Origin: CAZSBB01 sp964605235 | GTDB lineage: Bacteria; Planctomycetota; Phycisphaerae; Phycisphaerales; Phycisphaeraceae | Length of the DNA: 64,000 bases | Direction of reading: 5' to 3' | NCBI GenBank assembly: GCA_964605235.1 | Contig: CAZSBB010000025.1 | Span: 1-64,000, forward strand | In this document: piece after piece, positions 58,850 through 64,000 of the stretch | How positions within the stretch are numbered: position 1 is the first letter of the stretch | Layout of the letters: every line of letters starts with the position of its first letter | Notes under the pieces: model-generated | The model's input: the letters and a program-made list of their open reading frames with translations, nothing else | The model's database searches: none | What the model was told of the DNA's origin: nothing | Made by a program: the position numbers and the translations under genes

Positions 58850-61219
58850 ATGGGTATGGTTACGATGCTGGATCGTCTGCCGCTCGTCGGCAGGTACGGG
58901 CGCTGGCTGCATGGGCAATGGCCCGCCGGGCACGTGGAGAAGCTGCCGGTCGTTCACTCCGACGGCAGCACGCGCGTGCCGGGGTTGCTGGTCGTCGGCG
59001 ATCTCACCGGCATTCCCCTGCTCAAGTTCTCCGCCGACACCGGCGCCAAGGCCGCCCAGCGCGTGGCGGCCACGCTTGCGCCTCCGCATCAACGCGCTGC
59101 CAACGACAACGACATCCTCGACCTGGCGATCATCGGCGGCGGTGTCAGCGGGTTCGCCGCGGCACTGGAAGCCCAGCGTCTGGGACTGAATTTCAAGCTG
59201 TTTGAAGCTTCCGAGCCGTTCTCCACCATCGTGAACTTCCCGGCCGGCAAGCCCATCTACACCTATCCCACCGACCTCACCCCCGCCGGCGAATTGCAGT
59301 TTCACGAAGACCAATCCCACGTGAAGGAAGGCTTGCTGGCGGACCTCCGGCAACAAACAACCGAGCGCGGCATCAACCCCGTCATCGCCCGCGTGGAGCG
59401 CGTCAAACGACGCGGCCCACTGCTGGAACTGGTCATCCCCGATCAATCCCCGGTCCAGGCGCGACAGGTCATCGTCGCCATCGGCCGCAGCGGCAACTAT
59501 CGCCAGCTCAACGTCCCCGGCGAAGACCTGCCCAAGGTCTACAACCGTCTGCACGACCCCAAAGAATACGCCGGCCAACAGGTGCTGGTCGTCGGCGGCG
59601 GCGACAGCGCGCTGGAGGCAGCCATCGCGCTGGCGCAGCAAGGCGCTGCGGTCACCCTCAGCTATCGGCAGGCCCAGTTCTCGCGCCCCAAGCCGGAGAA
59701 TGTCGAAAAGCTCGACGCACTGGCTGAGCCCGTGACTGATGACACCCCCGCCCAGCCCGGGCGCATCGCGCTGCGGCTGCCCTCACAAGTCAAACAGATC
59801 GCCGCCGACCACGTGACGCTCAAGCAAGGCGAGGCGACCGTCAGCATTCCCAATGACGTGGTGCTGCGTCTGATCGGCCGGGAAGCCCCGCTGGACTTCT
59901 TCCGCCGCAGCGGCGTGCCGATCCACGGTGAACGTAATTGGCGCTGGTGGGTGACGCTGCTGCTGTGCGTCGCCGCCTGTCTCTGGCTGTACCACTGGAA
60001 GAAGCCGGGCGTGCATATTGCCAACTTCCCCCCGCTGTCCTCGCTGGCGCACGTCGGCGATGCCTGGGCACAGCGCGGCTGGTTCCCCTACAACATCCCC
60101 GAACGCTGGACCCAACTGGGCAGCGCGTTCGCCGAGCCTTCCCATCTGCTGGGCACGCTCAAACTTTCGCTCGGCGAGCCGGGGTTTTACTACTCGCTGG
60201 CGTACTGCCTGTGCGTGGTGCTGTTTGGCGTTGATCGCATGCGTCGCCGGCGCACGCCCTATGTGACAGTGCAGACGCTCACGCTGATGTTCATGCAATG
60301 CGGCCCGCTGTTTCTGCTGCCTTACGTGCTCCTGCCGTGGGCGGGGTACAACGGCTGGTTCGACGCCGGCGGACTCAAATGGCTGGCGGATCAGCTCTTT
60401 CCCGTGGTGACCTACGGGCACGGCCGAGAGTACTGGCGGGCCTTCGGCCTGATCCTCGCCTGGCCCCTGTTCATCTGGAACGCTTTCACTTCCCAGCCGC
60501 TGGGACTCTGGCTCGCCATCAGTGCGGTGCAGACGTTCGTCATCATTCCGCTGCTGGTGTGGCGCTTTGGCAAAGGGGCGTATTGCGGCTGGATCTGCTC
60601 GTGCGGCGCTCTGGCGGAAACGCTCGGCGATCGCCACCGCCAGAAGATGCCCCATGGCCCCGGCTGGAATCGCCTCAACCTCATCGGCCAGGTGTTCCTG
60701 CTCTTTGCCGTGGTCCTCATGGTCCTGCGCACGCTCGGCTGGATGCTCGGGCATGACAGTTGGCCCAGCCGGGGGTTCGAGTATCTGCTGCACGATCTGC
60801 CGATGTTCAACTATGTGTGGTTCGTCGATCTGCTCTGGGCGGGCGTGCTGGGCGTCGGGTTGTACTTCCACTTCTCCGGGCGCGTGTGGTGCCGGTTCGC
60901 CTGTCCGCTGGCAGCCCTGATGCACATCTACGCCCGCTTCAGCCAGTTCCGCATTCTGGCGGACAAGAAGAAGTGCATCTCGTGCAACGTCTGCACCAGC
61001 GTGTGCCACCAGGGCATCGACGTGATGAGCTTCGCCAACAAGGGCAAGCCGATGGAGGACCCGCAATGCGTGCGCTGCTCGGCCTGCGTGCAAAGCTGCC
61101 CCACCGGCGTGCTGAGCTTCGGGCGCGTCGGCCGCGCTGGGCAGGTGCTGGGCGTCGACACCCTCGCCGCATCGCCGGTCCGTCTGACCGAGCTGACCAT
61201 CAGCGCCAAGCATTCTTAG
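58850..61219 (+). CDS. Flavoprotein disulfide-reductase-like / membrane polyferredoxin fusion
   Basis: A 789-residue electron-transfer protein. Residues 85-360 are a two-dinucleotide-binding flavoprotein like YpdA or thioredoxin reductase: LAIIGGGVSGFAAALEAQRL (FAD), VLVVGGGDSALEAAIALAQQ (NAD(P)H), and FDRL-type end; no CxxC redox pair is visible. After a hydrophobic segment the second half resembles NapH/NosR: about six membrane helices, cysteine loops YCGWICSCGALAE and WCRFACPLAALM, and two 4Fe-4S clusters, CISCNVCTSVC (from residue 709) and CVRCSACVQSC. It would pass electrons from NAD(P)H through FAD to membrane iron-sulfur centres. The stop codon is the first three bases of a repeat element. 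The ATG at 58850 has GGGAAGGG upstream. Confidence 0.88.
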   Translation: MGMVTMLDRLPLVGRYGRWLHGQWPAGHVEKLPVVHSDGSTRVPGLLVVGDLTGIPLLKFSADTGAKAAQRVAATLAPPHQRAANDNDILDLAIIGGGVSGFAAALEAQRLGLNFKLFEASEPFSTIVNFPAGKPIYTYPTDLTPAGELQFHEDQSHVKEGLLADLRQQTTERGINPVIARVERVKRRGPLLELVIPDQSPVQARQVIVAIGRSGNYRQLNVPGEDLPKVYNRLHDPKEYAGQQVLVVGGGDSALEAAIALAQQGAAVTLSYRQAQFSRPKPENVEKLDALAEPVTDDTPAQPGRIALRLPSQVKQIAADHVTLKQGEATVSIPNDVVLRLIGREAPLDFFRRSGVPIHGERNWRWWVTLLLCVAACLWLYHWKKPGVHIANFPPLSSLAHVGDAWAQRGWFPYNIPERWTQLGSAFAEPSHLLGTLKLSLGEPGFYYSLAYCLCVVLFGVDRMRRRRTPYVTVQTLTLMFMQCGPLFLLPYVLLPWAGYNGWFDAGGLKWLADQLFPVVTYGHGREYWRAFGLILAWPLFIWNAFTSQPLGLWLAISAVQTFVIIPLLVWRFGKGAYCGWICSCGALAETLGDRHRQKMPHGPGWNRLNLIGQVFLLFAVVLMVLRTLGWMLGHDSWPSRGFEYLLHDLPMFNYVWFVDLLWAGVLGVGLYFHFSGRVWCRFACPLAALMHIYARFSQFRILADKKKCISCNVCTSVCHQGIDVMSFANKGKPMEDPQCVRCSACVQSCPTGVLSFGRVGRAGQVLGVDTLAASPVRLTELTISAKHS

Positions 61220-61374
61220 CCACGGATGAACGATGGGGAATCTGGCGATTTGTTGATTTGAGATTTGATGATGTAATTCGGCACTCACGCGCTCAGCAGC
61301 AGTGCGTCGAGGTCAAATCAACAAATCCCCCATCGCCAAATCAACAAATATCTTCATCCGTGTTCATCTGTGGC
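61219..61374. repeat. CCACGGATGAAC palindromic element A, upstream of gdhA
   Basis: Ends GCCACGGATGAAC and GTTCATCTGTGGC are inverted, with inner arms GATTTGTTGATTTGA and TCAAATCAACAAATC. Full-length similarity exists to element B (62725-62915) in reverse orientation. The stop of the flavoprotein gene (TAG, 61217-61219) is its boundary. Confidence 0.85.
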
Positions 61375-61435
61375 AAAAATATGCTTCCAGCTATACTGCT
61401 GTGCTTCATTCCCGCCTTTTCAAGGAGCCCGCGCC

Positions 61436-62707
61436 ATGGCTGGCAACGCGGCAACTGGTGGCATTCTCGAACATGCGTTGGTCAACTTTGAGCGGGCCGC
61501 GGCCTTGCTGAAGGATCGTTATCCCGCGGAGCTGTTTGACGTGCTCCGCCGCCCGCGTGAGCGCGTGGAACTGACGCTTTCGCCGCAGATGGACAACCGC
61601 AAGCTGCGCTCGGTCAAAGCCTTCGTCGTGCGTCACAGCGAAGCCCTGGGCCCCAGCAAAGGCGGCATCCGCATGACGCCGGGCGTCTCGCTGGATGAAG
61701 TCACCGGGCTGGCGATGGAAATGACCTGGAAGTGCTCGCTCATCGGCGTGCCGTTCGGCGGCGGGAAGAGCGGCATCGTCGCCGACCCGGCGCAGCTGAG
61801 CGCCTTCGACAAAGAAACCGTCATGCGCTCCTTCACCCGCGCCGCCCATCATCTGGTCCAGCCGTTCGTCTATGTCCCCGCGCCGGACATGGGCACCAAC
61901 GAACGCGACATGGGTTACATCAAGGACGCCATCAGCTACTCCAACGGCGTGGCGACCACCGCCGGCTGCTATGTCACCGGCAAGCCCGTCATCCTCGGCG
62001 GCATCCCCGGCCGGCGCCAGGCGACCGGACTGGGCGTCGCCTACAGCGTGGCGGCAGCGCTCGAAACCCTCGGCTGGGAAAAACGCGACTGCCCCACCAT
62101 CGTGCAGGGCCTGGGCAACGTCGGCTCCTGGGCGGTGCGCTCGCTGGCGGACCTGGGCTTCCCCATCGTCGGCGTCAGCGATGTCCATGGTGCGATCTAC
62201 AGCGAAAAGGGCCTCGACGTGCCCGCCCTGCTCGCCCATGTCGCCCAGCATGGCTCGATCCGTGGCTACGCCCCTGAGCTGGCGGTCGATGGCGCCAAGC
62301 TGCTGGAAATGCCGTGCAAGGTGCTGGTTCCCGCCGCCGCCGCCGGGCAGATCACCGCGCAGAATGCCGGGAAAATCCAGGCCCAGCTCATCGGCGAAGG
62401 CGCCAACAGCCCCACCACGCCCGAAGCCGACGCCATTCTCAAGCAGCGCGGCATCTTCGTCATCCCCGACATCCTCTGCAACGCCGGCGGCGTCTTCGTG
62501 TCCTACCTGGAATACACCCAGGAAACCCAGCAGGAACAGATGACCGAGGAAGACGTCGTCGCCCGCCTGGAAAAACGCATGCGCACGCGCTTCACCGACG
62601 TGCATCGCTTCGCCCAGGAACGCCAACTCGCCATGCGCGACGCCGCCCTGTGCCTGGCGGTCGATCGCGTCTGCGAATGCCTGGTGGCGCGCGGGCATCT
62701 GCCGTGA
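61436..62707 (+). CDS. gdhA: Glutamate dehydrogenase (Glu/Leu/Phe/Val family)
   Basis: Oxidative deamination of glutamate or the reverse. The 423-residue protein has KGGIRMTPGVSLDEVTGLAM, MTWKCSLIGVPFGGGKSGI with the catalytic Lys, VPAPDMGTNERDMGYI, and a Rossmann domain VQGLGNVGSWAVRSLADLGF. EGANSPTTPEAD and PDILCNAGGVFVSYLEYTQ are also characteristic. The ATG at 61436 has AAGGAG upstream; a longer frame adds 22 residues. The gene stands alone between two inverted copies of the CCACGGATGAAC element, and neighbours on both sides have their stop codon in an element. Confidence 0.93.
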   Translation: MAGNAATGGILEHALVNFERAAALLKDRYPAELFDVLRRPRERVELTLSPQMDNRKLRSVKAFVVRHSEALGPSKGGIRMTPGVSLDEVTGLAMEMTWKCSLIGVPFGGGKSGIVADPAQLSAFDKETVMRSFTRAAHHLVQPFVYVPAPDMGTNERDMGYIKDAISYSNGVATTAGCYVTGKPVILGGIPGRRQATGLGVAYSVAAALETLGWEKRDCPTIVQGLGNVGSWAVRSLADLGFPIVGVSDVHGAIYSEKGLDVPALLAHVAQHGSIRGYAPELAVDGAKLLEMPCKVLVPAAAAGQITAQNAGKIQAQLIGEGANSPTTPEADAILKQRGIFVIPDILCNAGGVFVSYLEYTQETQQEQMTEEDVVARLEKRMRTRFTDVHRFAQERQLAMRDAALCLAVDRVCECLVARGHLP

Positions 62708-62724
62708 GCAGAAAGACATTTTTT

Positions 62725-62915
62725 GCCACGGATGAACACGGATAAACACGGATGAAGATATTTGTTGATTTGGTGATTGGGGATGTGTTGATTTGACCTT
62801 GACTCACTGCTGCTCTTGGGCACGCGTGAGAACCGGATCAAATCATCAAATCTCAAATCAACAAATCACCAGATTCTGTTTGCTTCATCCGTGTTCATCC
62901 GTGTTCATCCGTGGC
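62725..62915. repeat. CCACGGATGAAC palindromic element B, downstream of gdhA
   Basis: Starts GCCACGGATGAACACGG and ends with CCGTGTTCATCCGTGGC. Inside are GATTTGGTGATTG and TCAAATCAACAAATCACC. Aligned in reverse it matches element A over its whole length. The rhomboid-like gene's TAG (62917-62915) adjoins its right end. Confidence 0.85.
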
Positions 62916-63706
62916 TAAACCTGCTCCTGCTGCCCCTCCGGCAGGTGATCCACACAGAAGCATTGCACCCCGCGCCCGACGTCGCTGTAGCGGAACTCCA
63001 GTTGCGGGTGCGACTGATCGCTGCGCCCGCACTGCACGCAGGTGTGGAAGGCTTCGCCCTGCGCGCGCACGGCCGCGACCTGCCGGTGCATCCGTCGGCC
63101 GCCGGTGCGCATGCGCTGCACCAGATCGCGCCCGAAGAACAGCACCAGATTGCTCACCGCCGCCAGGATCACCAGCCGCAGGTGCCACCCGCCACCGGGG
63201 GTCAGCAGTTCCACGCACAGGAACGCCAGCGCCAGCAGTCCCAGCCATTTCACCTTCACCGGCAGGATGAAGAAAATGTAGAACTCGAACTCCGGGTACA
63301 GGTAGGCGAACGCCAGAAAGATCGACTGCATCAGGTAAAGATTCGTCACCGGCTGATCGGGAAACACGCACGCCGCCGCCACCGTCAGCACGAAGCCCAC
63401 GCCCACGAACACGTTGTAGCGGAACGCTCCCCAGTGGTTCTCCAGCGCGTTGCCCATCAGGTACAGCACGTACAGCGCGAAGATGATCCACAGCGGATCC
63501 TTCGTCGGCGGATAAAACAGGAAGAACAGCAGCCGCCAGACTTCGCCCTCGAGCACCCGACGGGGAATCAGCACCAACTGCTTGAGCAACTCCGGCTGTG
63601 ACACGCCCACGAGAAAGAAAAACCCCTGCCCGATCAGCAGGTACATCGTCAGGTTCGGCACGGCATACCGGCCGAAACGGCGTTCGAGGCGATCTAGCAG
63701 GCTCAT
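62915..63706 (-). CDS. Rhomboid-like membrane protein, apparently without the catalytic motif
   Basis: The 263-residue protein has about six hydrophobic helices in rhomboid order, including NLTMYLLIGQGFFFLVGVSQ, PLWIIFALYVLYLMGNALEN, HWGAFRYNVFVGVGFVLTVA and LYLMQSIFLAFAYLYPEFEF. The region that should carry the GxSG nucleophile reads LYLMQSIFLAFA, and no clear catalytic His in the last helix is seen, so it may be a pseudoprotease. A cytoplasmic tail ends with CVQCG ... CFCVDH, a possible zinc site. Function unknown. Its stop codon lies at the edge of element B. Confidence 0.7.
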   Translation of the reverse strand: MSLLDRLERRFGRYAVPNLTMYLLIGQGFFFLVGVSQPELLKQLVLIPRRVLEGEVWRLLFFLFYPPTKDPLWIIFALYVLYLMGNALENHWGAFRYNVFVGVGFVLTVAAACVFPDQPVTNLYLMQSIFLAFAYLYPEFEFYIFFILPVKVKWLGLLALAFLCVELLTPGGGWHLRLVILAAVSNLVLFFGRDLVQRMRTGGRRMHRQVAAVRAQGEAFHTCVQCGRSDQSHPQLEFRYSDVGRGVQCFCVDHLPEGQQEQV

Positions 63707-63872
63707 GCGGGCTCACCGACGGTCAGAAGGGCAACTCTCTCTCAACCACGCAGACCACCGCAGCCTGCCGCCTGATGATAGCCCCCGCCACGTCACCCGT
63801 CAGCAGATGCCATCATCCCTGGCTCTGCGGTGCGGCTTCCCCGCACCCCGCCGGTTCGCTATCTTCCGCCTC

Positions 63873-64000
63873 GTGAGCGTTGCTTCCCCCAGTTTGGCCG
63901 CGACAACACCGTGGCTGGCGGTGCGCGCGGTCAGTCGGCGGTTTGGGGCGGTGGTTGCGCTCGACCAGGTGAGTCTGGACATCGCCCAGGGACGCTTTGT
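63873..64000 (+). CDS. ABC transporter ATP-binding protein, 5' end only
   Basis: A GTG-started frame encodes PWLAVRAVSRRFGAVVALDQ followed by VSLDIAQGRFV, the characteristic N-terminus of an ABC ATPase (FGxxxALDxVSLxIxxG). The window ends before the Walker A motif. The upstream start could also lie further in. Substrate unknown. Confidence 0.75.
   Translation, partial: MSVASPSLAATTPWLAVRAVSRRFGAVVALDQVSLDIAQGRF

Overview
This is a high-GC chromosomal segment from a bacterium that is most likely a planctomycete (Planctomycetota, perhaps Phycisphaerae). The evidence is a secreted haem peroxidase with an N-terminal LEPR-type motif, three formylglycine sulfatases, a Gfo/Idh/MocA oxidoreductase, a sialidase-fold protein, a DUF4838 glycoside-hydrolase-like protein, and many dispersed palindromic repeats, including the GAGCCGGAAGCGTCAGCGACGG family. 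The taxonomic placement is inference. A 100-N scaffold gap lies at 58491-58590 inside a cluster of that repeat.

Layout. 1-5 kb: polyphosphate kinase, a LuxR-type regulator split over two overlapping frames, and a zinc-ribbon protein. 5-12 kb: a D-Ala-D-Ala carboxypeptidase, a PilZ protein, a sulfatase, a methyltransferase, and leuA followed by a RimL-like acetyltransferase. leuA is preceded by a complete leucine attenuator: promoter, short leader peptide with seven Leu codons, and terminator. 12.7-18 kb: a three-gene cluster of a secreted HlyD-type adaptor, a GAF-GAF-TM-HlyD protein and a PqqD-like/M50 protease/HlyD protein. This is the best candidate here for an uncharacterised envelope system. 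18-22 kb: an alpha/beta hydrolase and a phosphate transporter with its DUF47 partner. 22.2-24.9 kb: an island of short orphan genes separated by palindromic repeats.

25-45 kb: sialidase and dehydrogenase, a TetR regulator, phosphofructokinase, a CobW GTPase, IMP dehydrogenase, two sulfatases, an AroD-AroE fusion, a Cys-rich secreted protein, a TPR lipoprotein, a HAD phosphatase, a GAF/HD-GYP protein, leuB and pgk. 45-49 kb: a DUF4838 enzyme divergent from a LacI regulator, with two LacI-type operators between them. 49-58 kb: a 3D-domain protein, an SGNH hydrolase, the LEPR peroxidase, a RES-Xre toxin-antitoxin pair, a Gfo/Idh/MocA oxidoreductase and thiS-thiG. 58-64 kb: a flavoprotein fused to a membrane polyferredoxin, glutamate dehydrogenase flanked by inverted copies of one repeat element, a rhomboid-like protein without a visible catalytic motif, and the start of an ABC ATPase.

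Functionally the window mixes housekeeping metabolism (leucine, shikimate, purine, thiamine, glycolysis, glutamate, phosphate) with polysaccharide-oriented secreted enzymes. The most informative non-coding features are the leuA attenuator, the paired LacI operators, and several families of long palindromic elements that repeatedly abut or supply the stop codons of neighbouring genes.
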